Positions 45,303 to 53,916 of a stretch of 64,000 nt of DNA are shown one piece after another. Source of the stretch: Oscillospiraceae bacterium (lineage in GTDB: Bacteria; Bacillota; Clostridia; Oscillospirales; Oscillospiraceae); assembly GCA_017432615.1 (NCBI GenBank), contig JAFRIV010000045.1, positions 1 through 64,000 on the forward strand. The letters are read 5' to 3'. A model generated the notes under the pieces. That model made no database searches. It was not told the origin of the DNA and saw only the letters and a program-made list of their open reading frames with translations. Within the stretch, counting starts at the first letter, position 1. Each line of letters begins with the position of its first letter. Made by a program: the position numbers and the translations under genes.

Positions 45303-45956
45303 TCAAATACCGTAGAACTCCAGAAAACGCTTTGTCTGTGCCTGCTGTGGAGAAGAGAGAACGAGGTCTGCATCGCCCTGTTCGACCAGCTTCCCGTTAT
45401 GAAGAACGATGATCCGGCCGGCAATGCGCCGGGCCTGCTGAATGCTGTGGGTGATGAACAGAACGCTGCAGCCGGACTCTGTGCAGGTCTTTCGGATCAG
45501 TTCCTCGGCGGCAAGGGTGGATTCCATATCCATGGCCGCTGTAGGTTCGTCCAGGATCAGCAGTTCGTAGCGTTTCATCAATATGCGGCAGAGCGCCATG
45601 CGGGCTGTTTCACCGCCGGAGAGTTTTTTTGCATTCTGTCCGGCCAGCGTTTCAATACCGAGAGCTTTCATCAATTCCGAAGCACGCAAAGGATCCCTCC
45701 CGTTCTGAAGAATATTTTTTTCTGTGCTCATGCGAAACGGAAAACTCTTCTGCGGATGATACCCTACAGAGATGTGATCGAGAATTGGCTTGTTCTCATC
45801 CGAAGTTTCAATCCCGGCGAGGATCCTGGCAAAGGTGGATTTGCCGCTGCCATTCGGGCCGATGACTGCTGTGATCTCCCCTGCCGGAAGATCCAGCTCC
45901 GGCAGGGACAGCACAACGCGCTTCCGATAAGTTTTGGTAAGAGCTGTCGTTTTCAT
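45303..45956 (-). CDS. tupC: Tungstate/molybdate ABC transporter ATP-binding protein
   Basis: 217 aa from ATG 45956, overlapping the permease stop by 4 bp (ATGA). Walker A IGPNGSGKST (33-41), signature LSGGETARM, Walker B LLILDEPTA and switch His in LFITHS are intact. It is short and lacks the C-terminal TOBE domain of ModC, as is normal for TupC. Energises uptake with the permease and binding protein encoded upstream. Confidence 0.9.
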   Translation of the reverse strand: MKTTALTKTYRKRVVLSLPELDLPAGEITAVIGPNGSGKSTFARILAGIETSDENKPILDHISVGYHPQKSFPFRMSTEKNILQNGRDPLRASELMKALGIETLAGQNAKKLSGGETARMALCRILMKRYELLILDEPTAAMDMESTLAAEELIRKTCTESGCSVLFITHSIQQARRIAGRIIVLHNGKLVEQGDADLVLSSPQQAQTKRFLEFYGI

Positions 45957-46639
45957 CGGCTCAGCCTCCCCTGCATCACGCTGAGGATGATGTTCACAAG
46001 CATCGAGAGACTCAGCAGAATCAGCCCCAGAGCGATACCCAGCGTAAAGCTGCCCCGATTGGTATACATCATGATGGCTGTGGTCATAACGTTTGTTTTC
46101 CAGGCAATGGCCCCGCCGACCATGGCTACGGCGCCGACCTCGGCAATCGCACGGGCGAAGGAGAGAAGATAAGCGGAAAAGATCGAGTACAGACATTCGT
46201 TTATGAGCAGCCGGTATTCTTTAAGCCGACTGAAACCCAGGCCCCTGGCGGTTTCACGCAATGCGGGCGCGGTATCCGCCACAAAGGTTTCCATGACACC
46301 GATGATGATCGGTGTAATCAACACCACCTGAGCCAGGATCATCAGCTTTACCGTAAAGAGCCAGTGGAGATGCCGAAAAGGGCCGACTCCGGAAAAGAGC
46401 ATATAAAACAAAAGACCGCAAACCACCGGCGGCATGCCGATCAGTGTACGGTTGAGGACCAAAAGAATTCTCCTCCCCGGAAAGCGTTCCGCTCCGTACA
46501 GGATCCCGACAGGGACGCCGAGAAGAAGCGCGAAAATCGAGCTGGTCAGGCAGACCCTGGCTGTGGTGGAGAGAATATTCAGAAGTTCCGGATCGGCTGA
46601 GAGAATCAGCTCAATCGCTTTTTTGACAGATGAGCCCAT
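45953..46639 (-). CDS. tupB: Tungstate/molybdate ABC transporter permease
   Basis: 228 aa with five to six membrane spans. The TupB/WtpB/ModB-type coupling region is seen as ALRETARGLGFSRLKEYRLLINECLYSI (split), and AFARAIAEVGAVAMVGGAI is typical. RBS AAAAGGAC. Overlaps tupC by 4 bp. Confidence 0.9.
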   Translation of the reverse strand: MGSSVKKAIELILSADPELLNILSTTARVCLTSSIFALLLGVPVGILYGAERFPGRRILLVLNRTLIGMPPVVCGLLFYMLFSGVGPFRHLHWLFTVKLMILAQVVLITPIIIGVMETFVADTAPALRETARGLGFSRLKEYRLLINECLYSIFSAYLLSFARAIAEVGAVAMVGGAIAWKTNVMTTAIMMYTNRGSFTLGIALGLILLSLSMLVNIILSVMQGRLSR

Positions 46640-46661
46640 ATAAAACAGTCCTTTTAAAAAT

Positions 46662-46685
46662 AGCCGCGGAGCATGCTCCGCGGCT
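46662..46685 (-). terminator. Palindromic attenuator between tupA and tupB
   Basis: A perfect 24-base palindrome (arms AGCCGCGGAGCA / TGCTCCGCGGCT) followed on the minus strand by ATTTTTAAAA. It probably makes the binding protein more abundant than the membrane components, as does the hairpin after the tctC-like gene. Confidence 0.75.
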
Positions 46686-46713
46686 CATATTTTACTTCAT
46701 AAATCGCCCGGAA

Positions 46714-47676
46714 TCAACCCATAACGCCGTCGTTTGCTACGAAAGTCAGGAAGGTTGCTTTGTCGGTGAGAATGTAAGCACCCATCTCCTCGGCCATGAC
46801 GAGGCATGCACCCATACCTGTATTGGCGGAGATATACCAGTCAGTGTAGTCCTTGAAGCTCTCGGCTTCTGCCGTGATGCCCATTTCTTCCGGCCAGAGG
46901 CTAAGTTCCTTGGTGTGGGTACCGGAGCCGTCGCCGCGGGAGATAAAAGTGAATTTGCCGTCAGCAATGGCCTTGAAAGCGGCTTTGACGTCAGCAGCGT
47001 CTTTGACGCCCGCAGGGTCGGCAGAAGGACCGCAGAGTACAAAATAGTTGTACATCCAGTTCAGACGCTCAGCGTCCATACCCTCGAGCACATAGGAGAA
47101 GCCGTCAGCGATGAAAGCTTCCTCCTGTTTTTTGGAGTGGACCAGGATCAGATCGGCATTGCCCATTTTGGCGTTGGCGATGGACTTGCCGGTACCGGCG
47201 GAATAAACCTCAACTTCATAGCCGTACTTTTCCTCAAAGACGGGAAGAAGGAATCCCAGAAGGCCGGAGTCGTTGACAGAGGTAGTGGTGGACAGACGGA
47301 TCTGCTTTGTCTCTTCCGTAGCCATGGGGATCTCGGCAGTGGAGACAGGGCGGCCGGCCTTGAGATAGAACAGGTACTCGCCGTACTCTTCAAAGCCGTA
47401 GTTGGCAGCCAGTTCCTGACCCTCTTCAGAGAGCAGCCAGTTGATCAGTGCTGCGGCACCGACTGTATTGAGTTCCACGTCCGTGACCGCATTACCGTCA
47501 GCGTTGACAAATGGAGCTTCAGGATTCACGGCCAGCAGGCTGTAGTTATTGATCATGGCATCATCTGCTTCCTTGAGGATACAGGTATCGACGACCAGAC
47601 CGTCCGCCGAGGCGGAAACAGCTGTCAGGGAAAGAACCATGATCAGGACGATCAGCAGGGATACAAACTTTTTCAT
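46714..47676 (-). CDS. tupA: Tungstate-binding protein (TupA-like), circularly permuted
   Basis: 320 aa from ATG 47676, where GGAGG lies eight bases upstream. Signal peptide 1-24 (ending SASA-DG), no lipobox. Residues about 25-106 (AMINNYSLLAVNP, then NWLLSEEGQELAANYG and EYLFY) correspond to the usual C-terminal part of TupA. Residues about 126-320 (RLSTTTSVNDSGLL, GTGKSIANAKMGNADLILVH, FISRGDGSGTHTKELSLW, TGMGACLVMAEEMGAYILTD) correspond to the usual N-terminal part. All ligand loops are present but in permuted order. Expected to deliver tungstate (or molybdate) to TupBC. Confidence 0.88.
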   Translation of the reverse strand: MKKFVSLLIVLIMVLSLTAVSASADGLVVDTCILKEADDAMINNYSLLAVNPEAPFVNADGNAVTDVELNTVGAAALINWLLSEEGQELAANYGFEEYGEYLFYLKAGRPVSTAEIPMATEETKQIRLSTTTSVNDSGLLGFLLPVFEEKYGYEVEVYSAGTGKSIANAKMGNADLILVHSKKQEEAFIADGFSYVLEGMDAERLNWMYNYFVLCGPSADPAGVKDAADVKAAFKAIADGKFTFISRGDGSGTHTKELSLWPEEMGITAEAESFKDYTDWYISANTGMGACLVMAEEMGAYILTDKATFLTFVANDGVMG

Positions 47677-47824
47677 ATACATGTCCTCCATAAAAAAATT
47701 CCCCCTTCCCGGGCAGAGCGCACGAAAAACGTGCCGCTTCCGCACCGAAAAAGAGGCTCGTCCACCGCTTTCCGAAAGCGTATTCGACTATGATTATTTT
47801 AGCATTGTTCTTTTGCTTATTCAA
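47677..47824 (-). promoter_or_regulatory. Promoter and structured leader of tupA
   Basis: Minus strand: TTGAAT (complement of 47819-47824), 17-bp spacer, TAAAAT (complement of 47796-47801). The roughly 115-base leader has small stems (CGCTTTC-type near 47767-47782 and GCACG/CGTGC near 47730). It could host metal- or cofactor-responsive control; I could not match it to a known riboswitch. Confidence 0.6.
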
Positions 47825-47945
47825 TCGTATGTGCAAGCGGATTGTGCCAAACAGCACGAAAATGAATGAAACAGCATGAAAAACTTGCTGGGCAACTTGC
47901 CCTAAACGGTATAGGATAAAGAGAACAACACGAGGGGTGAAGACT

Positions 47946-48200
47946 ATGAGAATCTGCGAGATTTGGGGTATCGCTCCGGAGAGGATCCGGGAATATCTGC
48001 GTGAAGAAGAAGCGCTGGCCATGACAGAGCCTGACTGCTATTCTGACGGGCATATCACAATCAGCCTAAACGTTCTGCCTCCGCGCATTCTGGGGTCATT
48101 TTCCTTCCCACAGACGAAGGTCGAGTTTGAAGGCAGTGACAAAGAGACGGAAAGACTTCACCGGCGCTTCGTTCTGCGCTTTATCTCTGCAGGGGGATAG
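47946..48200 (+). CDS. Small conserved-looking protein of unknown function
   Basis: 84 aa, opposite in direction to the surrounding transport and Mop genes. ATG 47946 follows GAGGGGTG. The protein has no signal peptide or membrane span. It begins MRICEIWGIAPERIREYLRE and ends in a mixed basic strand (RLHRRFVLRFISAGG). A GGGCAA-C-TTGCCC inverted repeat (47890-47902) lies in its upstream region. It ends ten bases from the convergent Mop gene. I do not recognise the family. Its location suggests a link to metal or cofactor handling, but nothing in the sequence proves it. Confidence 0.6.
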   Translation: MRICEIWGIAPERIREYLREEEALAMTEPDCYSDGHITISLNVLPPRILGSFSFPQTKVEFEGSDKETERLHRRFVLRFISAGG

Positions 48201-48209
48201 GTTTTTTGA

Positions 48210-48422
48210 TCACTCGTCCACGCCGACCATGACATTGCTGGCTTTGATGACGGCATAAGCTGTACCACCGACCTGAAGGCCGAGCTCCCGGATCGAGGAC
48301 ATGGTGATGACGGAACTGATGATGTTCCCCCCGCCGATATCCAGCTTTACGATACCGTTGACCGCACCTTCCTGAATCTCTGTGATGATGCCTTTGAACT
48401 GGTTCCTTGCGCTAAGTTTCAT
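48210..48422 (-). CDS. Molybdopterin/oxyanion-binding Mop (TOBE) protein
   Basis: 70 aa, matching the mop family throughout: MKLSARNQFKGIITEIQEG, NGIVKLDIGGG, ITMSSIRELGLQVG, AVIKASNVMVGVD. Mop proteins form oligomers that bind molybdate or tungstate in the cytoplasm as storage or buffer. Here it sits between the uptake and cofactor genes. RBS AAGGAG. Confidence 0.93.
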   Translation of the reverse strand: MKLSARNQFKGIITEIQEGAVNGIVKLDIGGGNIISSVITMSSIRELGLQVGGTAYAVIKASNVMVGVDE

Positions 48423-48466
48423 AATGATATCTCCTTTTTATTCATTATACGGATAAATCCGTATGT

Positions 48467-49360
48467 TTACAAAAGTGAAGCACCGACTTCACGCCCGATA
48501 TGCTGCGCCTGGGAAACGGCGGAATCCACCATGTCGTACACCCGGGAGCAGTTACCCGCAAGGCTGAGCCAGGGGGAAGACTCCAGACCCTGTACAAGCG
48601 TTCTCTCCGAGATCAGACCGAGTGCGGTGACAAGCGTGTCGCAGGCAATAAATTCCTGTTCACCGCTGTCAAGATGAACGGCAGTCACACCGGAAATGCG
48701 GCCCTGCCCGTGAATCTTCCCGACGGTCATGCGGCAGCGCAGCGGGATCTGGTATGCCTCTATACAGCGGCGGTAGTTTCGCGCCATGCCGCCGAAGGTA
48801 TCGGCCTGCTCCAAAACGGCGATCACATGCTTTCCTTCCAGCACAAAGCGGCGGGCTATGATCATACCGAGATCACCGCTGCCGAGGATCAGCACCTCGC
48901 CGCCCAAATCCTGATGCCGTAGATTGATCATTTCCTGTGCCTGGCCGGCCGTGAAGATCCCGGCAGGGCGCGTCCCGGCGACGGGCAGCGCACCGATGCC
49001 TTTTTCCCGGCAGCCGGAGGCAAGGATCAGATGCTCAAAATGCAACAGGCTTACACAGCCGCGGCATGACAACAGAGCGGTTTTGCCGCGAGAAACGGAG
49101 AGGACCTCTGTACCGAGCGACAGACGCACACCGGTAGATACAAGCCCTGCAAGGAGCCTTTCGGCATATTCCGGGCCGCAGAGCTCCTCGCCGAAAGCCG
49201 TAAGGCCAAAGCCCGCGTGGATGCACCGGGGCAGTACACCGCCGGGAATTGACGACCGGTCTGCAATGAGAATATCCCGGCATCCGGCGTCCCAGGCAGA
49301 CATCGCCGCGGAAAGCCCTGCGGCGCCCGCGCCTACGATCAGCAGCTTAACTTGCTCCAT
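48467..49360 (-). CDS. FAD/NAD(P)-dependent oxidoreductase (GlpB-like partner)
   Basis: 297 aa starting MEQVKLLIVGAGAAGLSAAM (FAD-binding GAGAAG). A second nucleotide-binding motif is LILGSGDLGMIIA, and CIHAGFGL follows the redox-like GGVLPRC. It overlaps the upstream gene by 14 bases. Pairs of this protein with a GlpA-type subunit occur in anaerobic Firmicutes as flavoprotein dehydrogenase complexes; the usual small third subunit (DUF1667-type) is not seen here. It might pass electrons to or from the tungsten enzyme, but this is only positional inference. Confidence 0.8.
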   Translation of the reverse strand: MEQVKLLIVGAGAAGLSAAMSAWDAGCRDILIADRSSIPGGVLPRCIHAGFGLTAFGEELCGPEYAERLLAGLVSTGVRLSLGTEVLSVSRGKTALLSCRGCVSLLHFEHLILASGCREKGIGALPVAGTRPAGIFTAGQAQEMINLRHQDLGGEVLILGSGDLGMIIARRFVLEGKHVIAVLEQADTFGGMARNYRRCIEAYQIPLRCRMTVGKIHGQGRISGVTAVHLDSGEQEFIACDTLVTALGLISERTLVQGLESSPWLSLAGNCSRVYDMVDSAVSQAQHIGREVGASLL

Positions 49361-50789
49361 GATATAAGATCTCCGTACCCTTGCCGTCCTTTGTGACGGC
49401 ACTTTCCGGAATACCCAGCTCCTGACTGAGGATCGCTATGATCTTCTGCTGACAGCGTGCTCCCTGGCATCGCCCCATACCTGTTCCGACGCGGCGTTTT
49501 ACGGCATCCACTGTGCAGGCACCGCGCCGGATCGCCTCCAGCACTTCTGCCTTTGTCACCTCTTCACAGGGACAAAGAATCTCACCGTAATCCGCATTCT
49601 TCTGTACCAGTTCCTTGCGCTGCGCAAATTCCAGACCGCGTACGCCGGGGATGCCGTTCCGCCGGGGGGCAAATGCCGTGTTTTCATCTGCATCCAGTTC
49701 CGCGGCGATTTTTTCCGCCAGATAAAGACCAAGTTCGTCCGCGCAGGTCAGTCCCGGCGTTTTGATACCGATCAGGCTCCAGAAGGCATGAGCGGGGTGC
49801 TCAATCACAAAACTGCCGATGCTGCTGCCGTCCGGACGCTGCGGATTGGGCCGCGCCGCAGCAAAGGAGCGGATCACACTGTCCACGCGAAGATCCGGCA
49901 GAAGCTCGCGGAGCTGACGCCGGACAAAAGACAGACCCTCTGTATCGGTGGCATAATCGGGCCTGCCGTCCCGTTCCGAAGGGCCGACCAGCAGGCTGCC
50001 CTCTACCGTAGGGACAACGGAAATCCCTTTGTCGTCCTCCTCCGGTTCATATTGCAGGATATAACGCGGCATGGGCCTGCTGGTTTTGTCCAGGATCAGA
50101 TAGTCTCCGGCGTTGATCGAGAGGGATACCGGTGAAGGAAACAGCAGTTTTTGAACCCGGTCAGATGCCAGACCCGCACAGTTGACTACAGCCCGGCACA
50201 GGAAATTACCCCGGTCGGTTTTTACACAGTAATCACCGCAGACGGCAGAGATGTCAAGGACTGTTGTTTTTAAAAAAGCATCGGCGCTGTTCTGACAGGC
50301 GTTTTCAAAAGCCGCAATGCCCAGCGCCCATGGGTTCAACGTACCCGCTGTGGGAGCGTAGAGGGCCGAGCGTACGCCGTGCGCAAGCGCCGGTTCCATC
50401 TGCTCTGCCTCCGGCCCGCTCAAAAGGCGCAACCCGGGGACACCGTTTTGAATCCCGCTGTGCAATTTCTGCTTGAGTATTGCATCAGCTTTTTCACCGT
50501 AGCTGACCATCAGCGAGCCGCAGCGGGAAAAAGGTACGTCCAGCTCGCGGCAGAGCTGATCCATACGCGCATTGGCCTGTACGGTCATTTTCGCCTTCAG
50601 CGTGCCCGGCTTATGATCATAGCCAGAATAGATGATGGCGGTATTGGCACGGGAAATGCCGGTACAGACATCCTCTCTTTCCTCGATGAGCGCAACCGAG
50701 ACTTTCCAGCGCCTGAGATTGCGTGCAGCAAAGCAACCCAGCAGACCGGCACCGATTACGACGATATCGTATCGCCGCTCAGAAAACAT
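49347..50789 (-). CDS. GlpA-like FAD oxidoreductase with C-terminal [2Fe-2S] domain
   Basis: 480 aa from ATG 50789 (a GTG at 50801 is possible), overlapping the MoeA-type gene by 11 bases. N-terminal DAO/glycerol-3-phosphate-dehydrogenase fold (DIVVIGAGLLGCFAARNL, GISRANTAIIYSGYDHKPGTLKA). C-terminal BFD-like domain with CPCEEVTKAEVLEAIRRGA and GRCQGARC, four cysteines for a [2Fe-2S] cluster. Substrate not determined; glycerol 3-phosphate or a hydroxy acid is possible. Operon with molybdenum/tungsten cofactor genes. Confidence 0.82.
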   Translation of the reverse strand: MFSERRYDIVVIGAGLLGCFAARNLRRWKVSVALIEEREDVCTGISRANTAIIYSGYDHKPGTLKAKMTVQANARMDQLCRELDVPFSRCGSLMVSYGEKADAILKQKLHSGIQNGVPGLRLLSGPEAEQMEPALAHGVRSALYAPTAGTLNPWALGIAAFENACQNSADAFLKTTVLDISAVCGDYCVKTDRGNFLCRAVVNCAGLASDRVQKLLFPSPVSLSINAGDYLILDKTSRPMPRYILQYEPEEDDKGISVVPTVEGSLLVGPSERDGRPDYATDTEGLSFVRRQLRELLPDLRVDSVIRSFAAARPNPQRPDGSSIGSFVIEHPAHAFWSLIGIKTPGLTCADELGLYLAEKIAAELDADENTAFAPRRNGIPGVRGLEFAQRKELVQKNADYGEILCPCEEVTKAEVLEAIRRGACTVDAVKRRVGTGMGRCQGARCQQKIIAILSQELGIPESAVTKDGKGTEILYHGAS

Positions 50790-52689
50790 CGATGATCTCA
50801 CCCGGACGATCCAGCGTGTAGCCGCCCATAGCTGTGATCCGGGCGCGGAAGGCGTCCCCTTTGAGTGTGGCGATCAGCTGCTGCATCATCGGTGTACTCC
50901 AGGTATTTCCGGGTATCAGCAGATCATATTCCTCCACACAGATAGGGATAAAGTCCAGACCGTACAGCTTGGCGGTGGAATAGATGCCCATACCGGCATC
51001 CGCCGAGTCACCCGCAATCTGGACTGCTACGGAATTATGGGTCATTTCCTCCCGTTCATAGCCGTATATATCGGCAGGATCGATGCCATTTTTTCCGCAC
51101 AGATAGTCCATCAGGATCCGCGTACCGGACCCTTTTTGCCGATTCACATAGCGTACGCCGTTTCCGGCAATATCCGCAAAATTCCGGATCCCCAGCGGAT
51201 TGCCTTTCTGCAGCATCAGACCCTGCTGACGTCCCACACAGCGTACCAGATACATGCCGCCCCGAGGGAAATACTTTTTGATATAGCTGCGGTTATACTC
51301 CCCGGTTTCGGTATCCAGCAGATGGATCCCCGCTGCGTGAGCCTCACCCCGGCGGATAGCCATGATACCGCCCATAGAGCCCACGTGGGTCGAAGAAAGA
51401 TACATGCCGTGGTTTTCACTGTGGATCAGGTCAGCCAGTTCGTCCATCAGCGGATCGTGGCTGCCGATAACCACCAGGGTATTTTTCAGCTTTTTCTTCG
51501 GATTCAGGATGCGAACGCGTACCTCTTCTCCTGCCTGAAAACCTTCCATTCCCTGGGGGACTTCGATCATGCCGTCAGCCTTCATGAAGGAGGACACAAC
51601 GCCGCTGCCTCTCGGCAGAGGCGAGGCGATGAGCCGATCTCCGACATAGCCCATGCGTACCCGCACGAATTCCTGATATTTGAGCCCTGAAACCACAGGG
51701 CGGGTAAGCGTGGCCTTCGTTCGGCTGCCCTTGTCACTATCTCTCTCAAACCAGCTGTCGATCAGCGGGCGCAGCAGTTCCTCAATCACGATGATGCCTG
51801 ACACCGGATAGCCCGGAACGCCAAGAATCGGCGTTGAGCCGGAGAGCCCCAGAATGGCAGGCTTGCCAGGTTTAATGGCAATGCCGTGATAGAGCACTTC
51901 GCCCAACTTCTCGATTGCGGATTTAGAGTAGTCGTCCCGCCCGGCGGACGAGCCGGCGTTGAGGAGAACAAGGTCGCACTCGGCCAGGGCCTTCTCCAGC
52001 ATAGCAGAGATTGCATCGAACCTGTCCGGCACGATGGGGTAGGTCCTGGCTTCTGCGCCCCAATCGGCCAGCATGGCGGAGAAGATGGAGGAATTGAATT
52101 CCAAAATATCCCCGGGCTTAGGATCTGCACAGGGCGGGATGATCTCATCTCCTGTGGGGATGATGCCCACCACAGGACGCCGGATGACCTCCAGTTCCAG
52201 CACGCCGCCGGCTATCATGGCACCGATGGCAGAAGGGCTGACCTCCATAAAGCCGGGCAGGATCATCTCCCCGGCGCAGATATCCTCGCCGATTTGGCGG
52301 ATATGCTGCCAGGGGGCGGCTGCGGCGTGAATGGTGATGCTGCCGTCGTTATTTTTTACGATATCTTCTACCATGATGACCGCGTCGCAGCCCTCCGGGA
52401 TTGCATCACCGGTATCCACGACCACAAACTGCTCGGACCGGAGCGTTACGGGCGTGGTTTCGGTGGCACCGAAGCTGTCGGCTGCACGGATCGCCACGCC
52501 GTCCATGGCACTGGCGGCATAATGGGGTGCATTGATGTTGGCGTAGACCGCTTTCGCAGTCATGCGGCCATAGGCGCGCTGTACCGGAATGATCTCCGTT
52601 TTTCCGGCAAATCCGTTATAACGCAGCTTGGCCAGATAGTCTTTCTTTGCCTGTTCCAGAGGAACATTCGTTAAATATTCAAAACTCAT
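50779..52689 (-). CDS. MoeA-type protein fused to a PBP-like ligand-binding domain
   Basis: 636 aa from ATG 52689 (MSFEYLTNVP). Residues about 1-410 are MoeA (AMDGVAI, DTGDAIPEGCDAVIMVED, GIIPTGDEIIPP, LNAGSSAGRDDY, HGIAIKPGKPAILG), which inserts metal into adenylylated molybdopterin. Residues about 415-636 are a periplasmic-binding-protein-like domain (VVIGSHDPLMDELADL, QKGSGTRILMDYLCG, LDFIPICVEEYDLLIPG). The same domain is fused to the HTH of the regulator at 53917. A second, free MoeA follows upstream, so the two may be specialised, for example for W and Mo. Confidence 0.9.
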   Translation of the reverse strand: MSFEYLTNVPLEQAKKDYLAKLRYNGFAGKTEIIPVQRAYGRMTAKAVYANINAPHYAASAMDGVAIRAADSFGATETTPVTLRSEQFVVVDTGDAIPEGCDAVIMVEDIVKNNDGSITIHAAAAPWQHIRQIGEDICAGEMILPGFMEVSPSAIGAMIAGGVLELEVIRRPVVGIIPTGDEIIPPCADPKPGDILEFNSSIFSAMLADWGAEARTYPIVPDRFDAISAMLEKALAECDLVLLNAGSSAGRDDYSKSAIEKLGEVLYHGIAIKPGKPAILGLSGSTPILGVPGYPVSGIIVIEELLRPLIDSWFERDSDKGSRTKATLTRPVVSGLKYQEFVRVRMGYVGDRLIASPLPRGSGVVSSFMKADGMIEVPQGMEGFQAGEEVRVRILNPKKKLKNTLVVIGSHDPLMDELADLIHSENHGMYLSSTHVGSMGGIMAIRRGEAHAAGIHLLDTETGEYNRSYIKKYFPRGGMYLVRCVGRQQGLMLQKGNPLGIRNFADIAGNGVRYVNRQKGSGTRILMDYLCGKNGIDPADIYGYEREEMTHNSVAVQIAGDSADAGMGIYSTAKLYGLDFIPICVEEYDLLIPGNTWSTPMMQQLIATLKGDAFRARITAMGGYTLDRPGEIIDVF

Positions 52690-52699
52690 AATCAATACC

Positions 52700-53914
52700 T
52701 CAATCTCTGAAAACCTGTACTTTTGCACCTTTGGGAAGACCCTCGCTGTCCCGCGGGATGATGAAATATCCGTCAGCACCTGCAAGCTGGGTAATCAGCC
52801 CTGACTTGGAGCGGATCGGAACAACGACAAGTTCACCGTCCTGTTTTTCCAACCGGCAGGCATTGACCTGTGCCCGACCGTGGTTGGCGCTGATGCTCTC
52901 ACTCAACACGGCGGTGAGACTTGGCTTTTCGGCTTCCTGCCCGCAGAGCCTGTCCAACAGCGGCAGGACAAACAGCTTTGCGATAAAATAGGCTGCCGCC
53001 GGATGGCCCGGGAGACCGATGAGGGGTTTATTCCCAACCCTGCCCAGAATCGTCGGTTTGCCCGGCTTGATGGCGATGCCGTGGAGCAGCAGTTCGCCCA
53101 TTTCCTCAATAATCCGGCAGGCGGCATCCTTTACGCCAACGCTGCTGCCGCCGGAGATGAGCACTGCATCGCACTCCGCAGCAGCGCGCTGCACGGTCTG
53201 CCTGAGCCTGGATTCGTCGTCAACGATAATACCGTAACAGATCGCCTCCGCGCCCCATTCCTGAAGCAGCGCTGTAAGCATTGGCATATTCACATCCCGT
53301 ACCTGTCCCGGTGCCGGCTTTTGATCCGGAGGGACCAGCTCGTCTCCCGTGGAGATGACACCCACCCGGAGAGTACGAAGGACAGGAACCGCAATCTCAC
53401 CTGCGGCGGAGAGTGCGCCGATATCTGACGCAGTCAGCTTTCTTCCGGCTTTGAGGATGACTTTCCCGGGATAGACATCATCCCCGCGGAAAATCAGATT
53501 CATGCCCGGTGCACCGGGCTTCAAAATGCCCACAGTTCCGTCGCCATAATTCTCCGTGTATTCGATCATCACCGCACAGTCTGCGCCTTTCGGAATTGCT
53601 CCGCCTGTGGGCACATAGGCACAGCTTTCTTTTCCCAGTTCGAAGCCTGCGCTCTGCCCCATCAGCACCTCTCCGGAAATCTTGAGAATCGCAGGAATTG
53701 CGTCGGAACAACCGAAAGTATCGACCGCCCGGCAGGCATACCCATCCACTGTGGAGCGGTCAAAGTCCGGCACAAATTCTGTTGCCGTGATATCCCGGAC
53801 AAGGATACGGCCAAGCGCTTTGCTGACGGGGACCGTCTCCTCACAACCGCTGAGCGGCGCAAAAGCCTGCCGGATCAGTGTCAGGACCTCCTCAGGGGTC
53901 TTTACTTCAAGCAT
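52700..53914 (-). CDS. moeA: Molybdopterin molybdenumtransferase MoeA
   Basis: 404 aa, normal length. Motifs: DFDRSTVDGYACRAVDT, PTGGAIPKGADCAVMIEYTE, GVISTGDELVPPDQKP, ISGGSSVGVKDA, HGIAIKPGKPTILG, GLPGHPAAAYF. Catalyses metal insertion into the pterin dithiolene cofactor. Located 10 bases upstream of the MoeA-PBP gene, in the same operon as the regulator, and probably serving the aldehyde oxidoreductase encoded divergently. Confidence 0.93.
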   Translation of the reverse strand: MLEVKTPEEVLTLIRQAFAPLSGCEETVPVSKALGRILVRDITATEFVPDFDRSTVDGYACRAVDTFGCSDAIPAILKISGEVLMGQSAGFELGKESCAYVPTGGAIPKGADCAVMIEYTENYGDGTVGILKPGAPGMNLIFRGDDVYPGKVILKAGRKLTASDIGALSAAGEIAVPVLRTLRVGVISTGDELVPPDQKPAPGQVRDVNMPMLTALLQEWGAEAICYGIIVDDESRLRQTVQRAAAECDAVLISGGSSVGVKDAACRIIEEMGELLLHGIAIKPGKPTILGRVGNKPLIGLPGHPAAAYFIAKLFVLPLLDRLCGQEAEKPSLTAVLSESISANHGRAQVNACRLEKQDGELVVVPIRSKSGLITQLAGADGYFIIPRDSEGLPKGAKVQVFRD

Positions 53915-53916
53915 TT

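Noticed and set aside
47690..47795. Molybdenum/tungsten cofactor riboswitch in the tupA leader
   Set aside because: The leader has stems, but I could not match it to the known Moco motif; a covariance search would decide.
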